Assembly (NCBI GenBank): GCA_950295325.1
Contig: OX485806.1
Span: 39,680,001-39,744,000 of the forward strand
From: Polytrichum commune
Taxonomy: Eukaryota; Streptophyta; Polytrichopsida; Polytrichales; Polytrichaceae
Direction of reading: 5' to 3'
Length of the DNA: 64,000 bases
Below are positions 11,301-21,230 of this stretch, in pieces. Under the pieces are notes generated by a model that worked only from the letters and a program-made list of their open reading frames with translations, was not told the origin of the DNA and ran no database searches. Position 1 is the stretch's first letter. Every line of letters starts with the position of its first letter. The position numbers and the translations under genes are program-made.

Positions 11301-14300
11301 CAGCTACACTATACATCTGAGTTAGTGTGGCCTACACTATTCATCATCGACGCACACTAATTGTCTTGCAACCCCTGGGTGGCAACTTGAGAGGGTGTCA
11401 CATGACACTTGGTGCTACATGACAAGTCACAGAGACCACTCTAATGAACATGGCACACCAATTTCAATGCCATACTAAATAAGATGTTTAGTGTCCTGTA
11501 CTTTGTCTTCAACAAAAGTGGGTAACACAACATTTCAGCTTCAGCTTTAACATAGCCCCTCTCACTGAAATATTTTATTTGCTATTTCATCTATTTAGAT
11601 CACTTGAAATTCTTCGGGGGGAACCTACGATTCTTTAAGAAAAAAGAATATTCACTTTGATAATGAATAGGATATTCATCCGACTCCAAAAATTAGAAGA
11701 AAAATGGCTACAGCCTCCCAGATTTGGATTTGCTAAGCATGTCATACTCACCACGTATTTAATAAGGTAGACGTGCCTAATTTGGTTACTCATCATGATT
11801 GAACTCCTATGTTTGAGTGGTATGTGGTACGGTGTGACCCAAAAACCAAATATCAAAACAACATGTGTATAAAGGAGACTAGACTGCATGCTCAAAATAT
11901 GATAACCATTCTAGGCTCAATAGTCAATATAATTTGGGGGGTGGGGGACCTGTACGACCATTTGATGAGCATGAGAATCTTCACTTTGAAAATGAATAAG
12001 ATATTCATATGACAAAAGTGACTACGACCTCAATTTGGATTCGCTAACCAAGGAGAAGTGGGCTAGTCAGAAAAAAGTAAAGACCCATCTACCTTAGATC
12101 ACCTGGAATTTCTAGGGGGGAACTCTATGATTCTTTAATAAGAAAAAACATTCTCACTATGATCATGGATATGATATTCATATGACTTCAGGAAGGAAAT
12201 TGGCTACTACAGTCTCCAAGATTTTGATTTGCTAATTATCTTACACTAACGGCATGTTTAATATCCTAGGAAAAGTTGACTAATTGAGAAAGTAGCCATT
12301 CAAAGAAAATGGTAATCATCTCACCGCGAAGACGAGATGCCACACTTCCATTGGGCATGTATGGGTAGACGAGTAGGCGCTCTCGCGGGGTCATACAAAA
12401 TCCTCGCAACCGTAGGAGGTTTCGGTGCACCGCCAAGGATATCATTTCTACTTCCATTTGAAATTGGATTTCTGCCCCGGGACTTCCTTTGCCCTTCAAT
12501 CGCTTGACTGCCACGAGCGACCCATCACAAAGGTAGCCCTTATACACATTCCCAAATCCACCCTTCCCAAGTATGTTTTTGATGTTGAAGTTGTCTGTTG
12601 CAATTTGCAGCTCCTGGAATGCAAACTTTTTCAACTGGCCGAGTAGCACATCTGGGTCTTGTTGTTCTGTATTTATACAAGTCACAACTGCCATTCTGTC
12701 AAAATGGGGAAAAAAACAATTTGATTTCCATGCTCTTGCTCCTAGTGAGCCAACTTTTCTAAGTAGAAGAAAGTAATGCAAAATATCATCATATGAAATG
12801 CGTTGGTGATTAACAGTGATTATATTTGGTTTCTTGGCATGCTTAAAGAGTTTCTACTTTTCATCTCTCTAAGGTCCTTGGACACACCATGAGTGGTGCT
12901 TGGTTCTTCAGTTGGACCATTATGGTACTTCACCATTTTTGTATGGAATTATTATCCACAAGGGCACTTTATGATTAGTGCAAGGAATTATGAGTAAGAG
13001 GATGATACACTAGTAGGAAACATAGGTGTATTTGGTTACCCATTTGACATGTGTAACCAAATACATGCCCAAAACATCACATTTTGTGTCAAATTGACCA
13101 TGTTGACACTAAATGTTATGTTTCTAAAGATCCCTAGATGATAGTTTCAAAAATGGACCACGTCAAAAGGCCTCATTTTCCTACCTTTTTCCGACTAGTG
13201 GTAAGGGGGAGAGGAAAGCAAATTGAATTCAGAATATGCTGGCTGATTTTAATTCTGGGTCTTGAGAGCATGACTACTTGGCAGACAAGAAATAAGACAA
13301 AGTTGTGTTGCAAAGTAGGTTTCGCAAAGAGTGGAAGATCAATCACCATTAACATCAAAGAAAACTTGTTTGTTATTGCGGCGCCTCCACCAAAGAGCAC
13401 CTAACACAAATGACCCCAGCAACACAGCTGCTCCTAGGGAAAGCCCACCTGCAACTGCTGAAGTATTTGATCGCCGGGTAGGTTGTTGTATACCTACAAT
13501 TACAAAATGTTGTCAATTTGTATTCCAAATTCTCTTTGCGTGTTCAATGACCGTCTCATTAGCTCAAGTGACAACCAAAAGTAGCACAATCTCTATCAAC
13601 CATTTCTTCCTGACTCTCCTCTCAAAAAAATGAGCTCAACAACTCAAATCATCCAACGGCCAATGATTATAATTATTAATACCTCAAATTTGGGCATGAG
13701 TCTGAAATAGTTGTTTCCTATCTTCTTTGAAATTATTGGATGTTAAGCTACCGTACAACACATAAATAGGCTTGAAAATTATCAGGAACAGACAGATCTC
13801 ACTCCCCAGTTCAAGCTTTTCTCATATTATCTCATATCAACCAATGCTAACTGCAAAATTTACAAAATGGACTCCCAGAGCTTATCCGATTGGAAGTTTG
13901 AACTGTTTCATGGTTCTTATTAGATTATGGTGCTGCCAAACAAGAAAGAGGAAGAGAGGAAATGCACACTTACTTTCAGTGGCGTTCAAATTTGCAGTCA
14001 TAGGCATTGGAGGGTCGCCAGGACACACCTTCTTCATAGCCCATCCACACAAATTTGGGTTCCCATCCAAGCTGCCCCATAAACAAATTATGCGTGTCAG
14101 TACATAAGATTTTAGTCAAAAACAATGTCGCAGATGGACAAAGGACAAAATTTCAGGGTGACGGAAGTACTAGCAATTAAGGGCACTTTACACTAGAGCT
14201 TCAGGGCTCGTGATCGTTGAAATCTAAAATCTCTCATTGGTGGAAAATACTGATACCGCTCCACTTCATTTTACCCTTTGAGGGCCTAAGGAAGACTAAG

Positions 14301-17300
14301 GCAAATTGATGGATGTACCAACCTACATGGCATGCTATGGATAATGCTTCACAACTTACCAATTTTTGGGTCATGCCCACCTCAAAAAGGTAGGTCTAAC
14401 ACACTGGGATACCATGACACTTCAAAATCTCACAACCCTTGAATTACTACAACTCAGGCCCACATGAATAGGATGGGATTGAAATAGCATTCAGTTGAAA
14501 TCCTGGTTGCGTCTGTCTTACACTACATTTGTAGAGCCGTGACAACACAAAATTCAATTTCAATCTTCTTTGGTATTGACTTTGGATAAGTTTCAAGAGC
14601 CCTCACAATTTGATGGTCACGGCCATTAGCCACAGTGTAAAGTGGCCCTAAATGTCATGCTTCAAAGGTGCAGGAGCTAACAGTTTCTTCTACGTTTGCC
14701 TCCTGACTAACTAAGACTATTTGCTCCACAATTCCTACTACAATGTGAAAATGCCTTAGGTGAATGGATCAAAGTCTGTACAAATAAGGAAACCTCAAAA
14801 TTTATCAACAAACTCGTGACTTAGCCTGACTATAATTGTCATTTTGGAAATGGAACTGAAGATAATATATCTTATCCAAAAGGAGCTGTTGAGAGTCCTT
14901 ACTAGAGAGTTTTGACTGTCCAACTTGGTACGAATCCCGATAAGTTGTTGTTTGAGAGGTCCCTGGAAAAACAACAAGGGTAAAGGTATCATCACCATTA
15001 CTTATTCAGGTTTTTTCCCATTCCACTCTGTTGGTTTAAATGCATGATCTGCAAGTGGAAATTGATAAACCTGCAAGATAGATTAATCTGTTTTGGATTT
15101 AGAGTCAGGTCTTACAGTGACTGCAAGGTGGACACGTTGGCAAGAAAAGTTGGGAAACGTCCTGATAGTGCATTAGATCCCAGGCTTCTGAGATGCGCAC
15201 ATTCACGACATACGTTAGATTAAATATTTAAGCTTCTTATGACTAGTCTCTTCTTCGTGTTACTAAGCCTAAGCGAATTGATATACTTGAATGGTAGACA
15301 GGTATTTCCTTGATGGGGCCATATGTTTCAACTTTAGGTTCCGATGGGATGCAAATTGCCCTTTTGAGTCCACTAACACTACAAGGTTATGGACAGGAAT
15401 TGGGTGACAAGCAACAATTTTAAGAGTGAAAGAACCAAGTGATTCAAACAGAAGATAGTTTATGTGGACAGAGAATTTGGAGGAAACGCTGCTCACAAGG
15501 ATTGAAGGTTCTTCAGGTTAGCAAGAGCGTTGGGAATGGAGCCAGAGAGATTGTTGTGGGACAAGTCCAAAAAAACAAGCTCAGACAGGTTGCCGAGCTC
15601 CACAGGAATTTTTCCGGATATGTTGTTGTTAGTAATCATCCTATCATCACACACAAAAGAATTCATGTCAGTGATCATAAGAAAAGATTAAATCACACAA
15701 ACATCTGGATCCACATTCATGAATGCGTGTTGTTAATTCCCTTCATATCAAATTGTACCAAGTCACAAACTCAAAACGAAGGACAAAGTTAATCTCAAAG
15801 TGGGTAATTCGTTCCTCAATTACATTCAGATTGAGGTATTAGCGAGAGTTTTGCATTCCTTTGTTGAACTGGTGTATATTTAGGTTAGAAGCACTTACAG
15901 GTGCTGAAGGTTTGAGAGGTTTCCAATTGCAGGGGATAGTGTTCCAGCTAAGCTCTGCGAGGGCAATTCCCTGAAACAAATGCAACAAATTGCCACGTCA
16001 CTCAGAAATTCCTCACAAAACAAGTCCTTTTCTCTCTCTCTCTCTCTCTCTCAATCTTCTGAAGTTGGAGGTATTGAAATCAAATCTGATGTGAAGGAAC
16101 ATTGAATTGACTTAATGAATCAAAATATAACAAAACAGTGAAATTTGAGAGATTTGTGTTCGTACAAGCGGACGACAGATTGGGACTCTGGGTCACACTC
16201 CACATACGCAAAGGTGCATGGTGACATATAGTTCGCATCCCATGAAGCAAGAGCATTTTGAGGGTCCTGGAATGCTTGCCTTATTGCAAACAATGACTTC
16301 ACTGCACATACAAATCACATACATCAAATGTCAGCATCCCAGCACTCAAATATTTGAAATTTGTTGCTACCATAGCTCTGGTTAATGATAACCACAAAAG
16401 TACAGGATTTCTGTTTATTCACACTTAAAATCTCCCTACTTCCAAGTCTCCTCCATGGTCTTCTAAACATATGTCCATAGTAACAGTAGTGGTTCTGATG
16501 CAGTGACAAATCCAACTTACTACAGGCCAGGTTGCAATTCTGAATGCGCTAGTTTTAGTGGATAGATTCATTATGCTATCCTGTTGTTATAAGTAATGTG
16601 ATTTCTGGGATGACAAGTTGAACTAGATTTATTTTTGCAGATAATAGCCTCTCCAGTACTAAATTAGGAGTCATCAACAATACAAACACTCTCAGTGCTC
16701 AGCGTCAAAAAACATTCTCCTAACTCCCTTATCGTACTTTTGCATTAGAAATCAAGGCTCCTAGAGATGACGAAAACTCAAAAAGCCCAAAAATTATCTC
16801 ACTTGCAGGTGCAGGTCCATGCAAATTTTATGTGTTTGGAAGCTCAAAGAGTTCCTCTAACCTGAACTCTACTCCTTCAACATACTGTCCACTTTGCACC
16901 CATGGTTCTGCCCGTACTCAATCCATCACTAGATGACATAAAAAATATGCAAAATACAACAACATATGGTCTCCTAATCCCCTCAAAAGGGGCTACAGAT
17001 ACCGGAACTCAAACAACAATTTTATTTTTATTTTTATTTTTATTGCACACCAGCAGGTGCAGGTCCATGTATGTAATTCAGTATCCCTTCCCAAAAGCAT
17101 TGTGTGCGTGGAAGCCCAAAGATACTCTAACCTAATGTCTTCTCCCCATACTTTTCCATGCTCAATCAATTACTGAATGACATCGCAAAATGCATTTTTC
17201 TTTTCTCAAAAAGAAGACATGGTGTTTACCTTCTGGATTGCCATCGCTTCCGCAGACAGCCAAGAATTGGAGCAGCATGACAGTGAACCATAGCCATAGC

Positions 17301-17380
17301 CAACTAGCCGCACCTTGGCCCTGCATGCCTCTCTTGCGCCTAACCCTTCTTTTCAATGCTTCCACTCCCCCAGGCTGCAT
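8095..17380 (-). CDS. LRR receptor-like kinase, subfamily II (SERK/NIK/CIK-like), complete 12-exon gene
   Basis: Plasma-membrane receptor kinase of 643 residues, joined in frame from 12 exons: 17230-17380, 16166-16301, 15899-15970, 15497-15640, 15116-15187, 14903-14962, 13974-14071, 13347-13493, 12325-12666, 10396-10790, 9750-9845 and 8095-8313. The order is signal peptide (within 1-45), N-cap cysteine pair C79/C86, about five LRRs (roughly 90-211), C-cap pair C220/C228, transmembrane helix (about 257-277), and a kinase with GKGGFG at 327-332, Lys348, HRD Asp447, DFG Asp465 and activation loop TTAVRGT at 480-486. It ends in LSGPR. This RD kinase has the residues needed for activity. The Ser-Pro-Pro hinge that defines SERKs is absent, and the activation-loop neighbourhood ([26 protein letters not shown]) matches NIK/CIK proteins, while RGFCMTP is SERK-like. 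Subfamily II is certain; placement in the NIK/CIK branch is inferred. Family members act as co-receptors in development and immunity. Introns 6, 9, 10 and 11 contain repeats. Confidence 0.94.
8499..8890 (+). repeat. Dispersed repeat family A, copy in receptor kinase intron-flanking DNA
   Basis: Family A (about 380 bp) begins GTGTTGGACTAGTA and contains repeated GATACCAT motifs, a CATACC...CAAAATTGTCC block and a GGTAGGTTCTTT block. This copy is in intron 11 of the kinase gene. Others lie at about 19960-20330, 28785-29130 and 47931-48310. Confidence 0.65.
9103..9630. repeat. Tandem duplication in receptor kinase intron 11
   Basis: Two diverged units of roughly 260 bp. Landmark blocks ATATGCCCACCTCC and AATATTGTAACCTTC at 9118-9200 recur as ATATACCCACCTCC and AATATTGTAACCTAC at 9382-9460. 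Confidence 0.65.
9750..9845 (-). CDS. Receptor kinase exon 11: kinase C-lobe
   Basis: This is a 96-bp, phase-0 exon reading [15 protein letters not shown] through LELEEMVQ. The acceptor is CTACAG and the donor GTAAAAAT. It was found by homology between exons 10 and 12. Confidence 0.94.
10085..10350 (+). repeat. Dispersed repeat family B, copy (plus), with poly-G tract
   Basis: It carries TCTAGGCTCAATAGTCAACA, a poly-G run near 10142-10162, AAATCTTCACTCTGATGAAG and the end block AGTAACCATTCAAGACCCAT. It is in intron 10 beside exon 10. Confidence 0.6.
10396..10790 (-). CDS. Receptor kinase exon 10: kinase C-lobe catalytic core
   Basis: This exon carries the catalytic loop [17 protein letters not shown] in [11 protein letters not shown], activation loop [15 protein letters not shown] and [18 protein letters not shown]. 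The acceptor is GAACAG and the donor GTATGT after LLDW. All catalytic residues of an active RD kinase are present. Confidence 0.97.
10885..11240 (-). repeat. Dispersed repeat family B, copy (minus)
   Basis: Inverted copy in intron 9, recognised by GCTCATATGAATAGCTTATTC and CCCCCAATTAGGTTGACTAT. Confidence 0.6.
11590..12300 (+). repeat. Dispersed repeat family B, cluster of three plus-strand copies
   Basis: Partial copies begin near 11590 and 12095 (both with TTCTTTAA and GATATTCAT blocks), and a fuller one runs 11770-12095 (CATGCTCAAAATATGATAAC, GAGAATCTTCACTTTGAAAA). Together they fill most of intron 9. Confidence 0.6.
12325..12666 (-). CDS. Receptor kinase exon 9: kinase N-lobe
   Basis: This exon is 342 bp. 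It contains [19 protein letters not shown], the glycine loop [11 protein letters not shown], the ATP-binding Lys in VAVKRLK (348), the alpha-C helix [15 protein letters not shown] and the hinge [14 protein letters not shown]. The acceptor is ATACAG and the donor GTGAGATG. Confidence 0.97.
13347..13493 (-). CDS. Receptor kinase exon 8: transmembrane segment
   Basis: This exon encodes a linker, then a hydrophobic helix ([20 protein letters not shown]) and the stop-transfer RRR, then FFDVN, which is the SERK-like start of the cytoplasmic side. The acceptor is TTGTAG and the donor GTGATT. Confidence 0.93.
13974..14071 (-). CDS. Receptor kinase exon 7: LRR C-terminal cap and juxtamembrane linker
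   Basis: The peptide is [20 protein letters not shown] followed by a short linker ([11 protein letters not shown]) with a possible N-glycosylation site, NAT. The cap cysteines are C220 and C228. No proline-rich hinge follows. The acceptor is GGGCAG and the donor GTAAGTG. Confidence 0.93.
14181..14648. mobile_element. Tourist/PIF-Harbinger-like MITE, copy 2, in receptor kinase intron 6 (TAA duplication)
   Basis: Ends GGGCACTTTACACTAGAGC and inverse ...CACAGTGTAAAGTGGCCC are flanked by TAA (14178-14180, 14649-14651). The element is 468 bp and related by its ends to those at 3817 and 52771. It occupies most of intron 6. Confidence 0.82.
14903..14962 (-). CDS. Receptor kinase exon 6: last LRR
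   Basis: This is a 60-bp exon reading [20 protein letters not shown], with acceptor TTCCAG and donor GTAAGG. The half-repeat plus VKTL corresponds to the NIK stretch that leads into the C-terminal cap. Confidence 0.92.
15116..15187 (-). CDS. Receptor kinase exon 5: LRR 4
   Basis: This exon is 72 bp, one LRR ([18 protein letters not shown]). The acceptor is TCTCAG before AAGCC and the donor GTAAGACC. It is too short and too phase-dependent to stand out as an ORF, and was found by homology and splice phase. Confidence 0.92.
15497..15640 (-). CDS. Receptor kinase exon 4: LRRs 2-3
   Basis: This exon is 144 bp, two LRR units ([33 protein letters not shown]), with acceptor GATAG and donor GTGAGC. 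The 72-144-72 series is the conserved exon pattern of this family. Confidence 0.95.
15899..15970 (-). CDS. Receptor kinase exon 3: LRR 1
   Basis: This exon is exactly 72 bp, one LRR ([18 protein letters not shown]), between acceptor TTTCAG and donor GTAAGTGC. Size and phase match the single-LRR exons of SERK-type genes. Confidence 0.95.
16031..16052. repeat. TC microsatellite in receptor kinase intron 2
   Basis: A run of TC dinucleotides. A similar TC tract occurs at 18053-18071. Confidence 0.85.
16166..16301 (-). CDS. Receptor kinase exon 2: LRR N-terminal cap
   Basis: The acceptor reads TGTGCAG. The peptide runs [14 protein letters not shown], then LASWD and [10 protein letters not shown], the paired-cysteine N-cap (CX6C) of subfamily II receptors. 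The donor is GTACGA after CGCTT, leaving two bases of a Leu codon. Confidence 0.93.
16800..17185. repeat. Diverged tandem duplication in receptor kinase intron 1
   Basis: The block GCAGGTGCAGGTCCATG occurs near 16806 and again near 17055, each followed by similar sequence (GTGTTTGGAAGC.../GTGTGCGTGGAAGC..., then ACTCAATCCATCACT.../GCTCAATCAATTACT...). The unit is about 250 bp. Confidence 0.6.
17230..17380 (-). CDS. Receptor kinase exon 1: start codon and signal peptide
   Basis: Exon 1 encodes residues 1-50 plus one base. The first Met (17378-17380) is followed by a very basic stretch (KRRVRRKR). A second in-frame Met (residue 19, 17324-17326) starts a cleaner signal peptide with hydrophobic core [18 protein letters not shown]. 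Either could be the true start; the second gives a more normal secretory signal. The exon ends GNPE+G at a GTAAAC donor and joins exon 2 to make Val51. Confidence 0.85.
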
Positions 17381-17594
17381 TGTTGTTGTTTGCTTTTGGC
17401 CTCATTGTAGGGTAAGCAACCTGAGGTGCTTCTTACCGGCCAAACTAATATTCACCACTTTGGAGTACTAACTAGTCCCTCATATAATACTGCTCTCCAT
17501 ACCTAACCCCCAGAAACCTACCTTTGCTTTATATTCTTCTCCACCGAAACCCTAGCCATGACACACACACTATGTTCTCCAAGCTCAGGCAGCG

Positions 17595-17860
17595 TTAAGG
17601 ATCATCAAGAGTCATATGAACGCTGCCGGATGTTGCTGATGAGATTGAGATGAGGACTTGTCACATAACCTAATACAAAAATCTCAGATGCTCCAAAGAC
17701 ATGCTGCTGGCCACGGTACTATATATAATGTTCTTCTCCGGAAGCACAGACATGGGTAAAGATGATAAATAAGAGTCATATGGATGTTGCTGATGAGATT
17801 GAGAGGACTGTTCACATAACCTAATACAAAAGCTTCCAGGAAGCTTCAAAGACTTGTTGC
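17595..17860. repeat. Direct repeat upstream of the receptor kinase start
   Basis: AGAGTCATATG...GTTGCTGATGAGATTGAGA followed by TCACATAACCTAATACAAAA occurs at about 17605-17680 and 17770-17830. This lies 0.2-0.5 kb upstream of the kinase ATG, in its likely promoter or 5' UTR. Confidence 0.65.
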
Positions 17861-18052
17861 AATTCGAACTACTCCAGAGAAAGATAGATATTCATCCCAA
17901 CACATAATGATAACCTCCGTTTCAACACAAACACTTTGACCAATATTCTTGACTACTCTTACACTCCTAGGATTTGTTGACACAACAACGTCGTGGTCGA
18001 GGTTATCAGTATACAAGACACATAACACAACAATAACTTAACCTTCCCTAGC

Positions 18053-18071
18053 TTCTCTCTCTCTCTCTCTC
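18053..18071. repeat. TC tract (GA tract on the gene strand) upstream of the receptor kinase
   Basis: On the minus strand this is a GA-repeat about 0.7 kb upstream of the ATG. GA tracts are common in plant promoters and 5' UTRs. A regulatory role is only inferred. Confidence 0.5.
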
Positions 18072-18419
18072 CCGCCTTCTGAACGATGTAGTTGTTTAAA
18101 GCTGGTTAATGAAAAGCATCAGCAAAAGCCCTGCAGGCTTACCTACCTAGAGTACTACTCATGGTGGTGGGAAAGCTAGCCAGCTTGCAGGGATGCTGGT
18201 TTGAGGTTTGAAGTTTGAACGACTAACTTACAGTGGAAGAAGGTTCGAAGGGAATGTGGATGGATCAAAGCTAGCTAAGTTTACACGATAGGAATGATGC
18301 AGCACATGATCTAGTGCAGTGTTACATATAAGCCTGCCACAATATTGTCAGCCCCAAACGCTCGAGTTGGATCCCCCTGACAACACTACTGTCCTTAGCC
18401 TGGGAATCCCTCCTAATTT

Positions 18420-19090
18420 CCTTTCCTTTCCTTTCCTTTCCTTCCTTTCCTTTCCTTTCCTTTCCTCTCAAGCAAGCGAGCAGCATGACCATGCTTCGAG
18501 CGACCATAACTTAGCCTAACCTCGGGAGACTACAAAGTTCAGAGTTAATCAATACAGCAACATACAGCAACCTACAGCAACATGCAGCAACACACAGAAT
18601 CATATTCTTCCGTATGGTCCTTAAACCCTAATACGTTTGCTATGTCATTATAGAGAATCCCTTTATTTAATTTTCCTTTCATTTCCTTTCCTTTTCTCAC
18701 CAGCAAGCAAGTAAGCAGCATGACCATCTTTGAACAAGCATAACTTAACCTAACCTCGGGAGACTACAAAGCTCAGACTCAACCAATACAGCAACATACA
18801 GCAACATAAACATACGGAATCATACTCCTCCGTATGATCCTTAAACCCTAATAAGGTATGCTACGTCATTATACAGATAACCCCCTAAATTCCTCTCCTT
18901 ACCTCTCAAGCAAGAACGCAAGCAGTGTGACCATCGTCGAACGACCATAACTTAACCTAACCTCGGGAGACTACAAAGCTCAGACTTAAACAACACAACA
19001 TCATACAGACACATACAGAGACATACTCCTCCGTATGATCCTTGAACCCTAATAATGAGTTTACGATGTCATTATAATACAGATAGCGGC
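18420..19090. repeat. Threefold tandem array in the receptor kinase upstream region
   Basis: Three units of about 210-240 bp share CATAACTTA(A/G)CCTAACC, TCGGGAGACTACAAAG, ATACAGCAACATACAGCAAC and CCTTAAACCCTAAT blocks. The first unit begins with TTTCC repeats (18421-18465). The array lies 1.0-1.7 kb upstream of the kinase start. Confidence 0.8.
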
Positions 19091-19950
19091 AGCCTTAACT
19101 TAACCCGACCTGATCAGCTCAATGGGCGTCCAGCATGTGTAACTTAGTACTCCAAAGTACTCAAAAATATTATCCTGGCTGCAGCAGCTTTGCATGAAAA
19201 ATCGATCATCATCACCAGTCAATCAAGTACTCGCTCCAGTCTTTACCCACTCAACTTCCCTCCTGGACCTCCGGCTAAACAACAGTCTGACAACAATTTG
19301 TACAAGGTTTTTTTTTGCAGCAGGCTGACACCCATAACCTCTGCAGGTAACTTAGCAATGAAGATGCACATCATCAGGCTAGCCTAGCTACAAAGCTAGG
19401 GTTAAGCACTGACCCATCACTGCCATGGCTATGGCTCCATGTCTGCCATGACTGATCATCAGCAGCAAAGCTTGTGTGGATCCTGCAACAGCCCTGACAC
19501 ATCTATCTGGACATAACCTATTCGCCAAAACTTACGAAAACAAAAACAAAACCAAAAACAAACACCGCATCCGAGCCTGACCATCTGCTGCAGAGTAGGT
19601 GGTAGTGGCCTGTGCACTTGCAGAGGAGAATTCGAGCCACGGGTTATGGTAATAAATACTTATAACATTCCTCTTTGGTTCCGATCCTCATGCATATTGC
19701 CTGCACCTCCACAGTACATACATAAGATAGCTGATGAGAGAGAAAGAGAAAGAGACGAGAAAGAGGATCGGTTGGTTTGATCCAACGGTGGACCGGTATC
19801 ATCTTTTTGGGGGTCCATTTGGGTCATAACATTACTCAGCTCATGGGCCATGTTCATGGGCCCTACAGTAGATTCGAGAATAAAGACTCCAGGTGCTAAA
19901 ATCCCATTGCTTCAAACTAAATCTAAAGTCAAGGCAGCTGAACATAACTC
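19091..19950. other. Intergenic stretch, no gene seen
   Basis: Mixed-composition DNA with a GA-rich patch (19736-19766). Open frames here are short and unrecognised. Confidence 0.5.
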
Positions 19951-19959
19951 ATCCGCTGA

Positions 19960-20510
19960 GTAATGTCATGATATCTATAATGAAGATTTCACATTTTTTG
20001 ATACCAACATATTTGACGGTAATTTTGATTCTGATACCATTCACGTCTACTTACCATGCAAAAATCTACACAGCAAGACAAAATTGTCCTAGTATACACT
20101 AACATGGTTTAGAATGGTATTCGTCCAAATAACAACTGAAGTATACCAATATTCTCTCACCTTGACACATCCACCAAATATCTATATTTGACAGGTATTA
20201 CAATTTTTGGTACCCTCGAATACTAGGTTCTTTAAATTGATACCATTATTGATGTTCACTATAATTGATACCGTGCATTCATCTACACATTCAATACCAA
20301 CACTGCTTCATACCTAAGTAACCCTAAATTCATCCTAGACATATCAACATGGTTTTCAGGATGGTTAATAACTCAGGCATAAAACAAAATCTCATCACTT
20401 CAACATACCACCCAAATATCAGTATTTGACTTGATTTTTTACAATGTTGGTACCCACGGATAAGCTCCTTGATACCATTATCGATGCTTGTTGTTGATAC
20501 CCAACTCTGG
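19960..20510 (+). repeat. Dispersed repeat family A, full copy plus partial second copy
   Basis: It contains CTTACCATGCAAAAATCTAC, ATGGTTTAGAATGGTATTCG, CTCTCACCTTGACACATCCA and CTAGGTTCTTTAAATTGATA. A second, partial unit (20335-20500) repeats ATCAACATGG and ACCACCCAAATATCAGTATTTGAC. Confidence 0.65.
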
Positions 20511-20576
20511 TTCGATCCATGGCTCCAGTGCCCAGGAAGTTTTTGGGCATAGTCGGTCAAGATCATAGTGATTCTA

Positions 20577-21230
20577 AATCCAACCGGTTACAGGTTGACA
20601 TCTTCTGGTTTTTTAAAAAATCATTTGAGGTATATTCCTTCTATAGATTCCTCTCAAATGATCGGTAATTCTCCTGAAGTCTCCAACTTCAATCGATTAT
20701 TTCTCAAACTCAACCGGTTCATCTGTAACTAACCGCCGGTTCTTCCCGGACATAGCATGGCTCGAGTAATTCAATCTGCTGTCCTTGCGGCAGATTACAT
20801 GCTGACATCTTCCGGTTGTGCTTTTCTTCATTTGAAGTATATTCTATTATAGATTAATTCCTCTAAAATGATCCGTAATTGTGGTGAAGTCTTCAACTTC
20901 GACCAGTTATTATTATTTCTCAAACACAACCGGATCATCTGTAACTAACCGCCGGTTCTTCCCGGACATAGCATGGCTCGAGTAATTCAATCCGCTGTCC
21001 TTGCGGCAGATTACATGTTCACATCTTCCGGTTGTGCTTTTCTTCATTTGAGGTATATTCTATTATAGATTAATTCCTCTAAAATGATCCGTAATTCTCG
21101 TGAAGTCTTCAACTTCGACCAGTTATTATTATTTCTCAAACCCAACCGGATCATCTGTAACTAACCGCCGGTTCTTCCCGGACATATAAAGCATGGCTCG
21201 AGTAATTCAATCCGCTGTCCTTGCGGCAGC
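20577..21230. repeat. Tandem array, three units of about 215 bp
   Basis: The marker TAACCGCCGGTTCTTCCCGG begins near 20733, 20947 and 21163, followed each time by ACATA...GCATGGCTCGAGTAATTC. Single diverged relatives lie at about 3360-3540 and 48705-49030. Confidence 0.85.

Noticed and set aside
13007-13140. Second CACTA-like terminus (CACTAGTAGGAAACAT)
   Set aside because: The opposite end (ATGTTTCTAAAGATCCC) is only loosely complementary and no target duplication was found.
8095-17380. Calling the receptor kinase a true SERK
   Set aside because: The proline-rich hinge that defines SERKs is absent and the ectodomain end and activation loop look more like NIK/CIK.
18420-19090. CRISPR-like interpretation of regularly repeated units
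   Set aside because: Units are over 200 bp and contiguous, with no unique spacers, in a eukaryotic genome.
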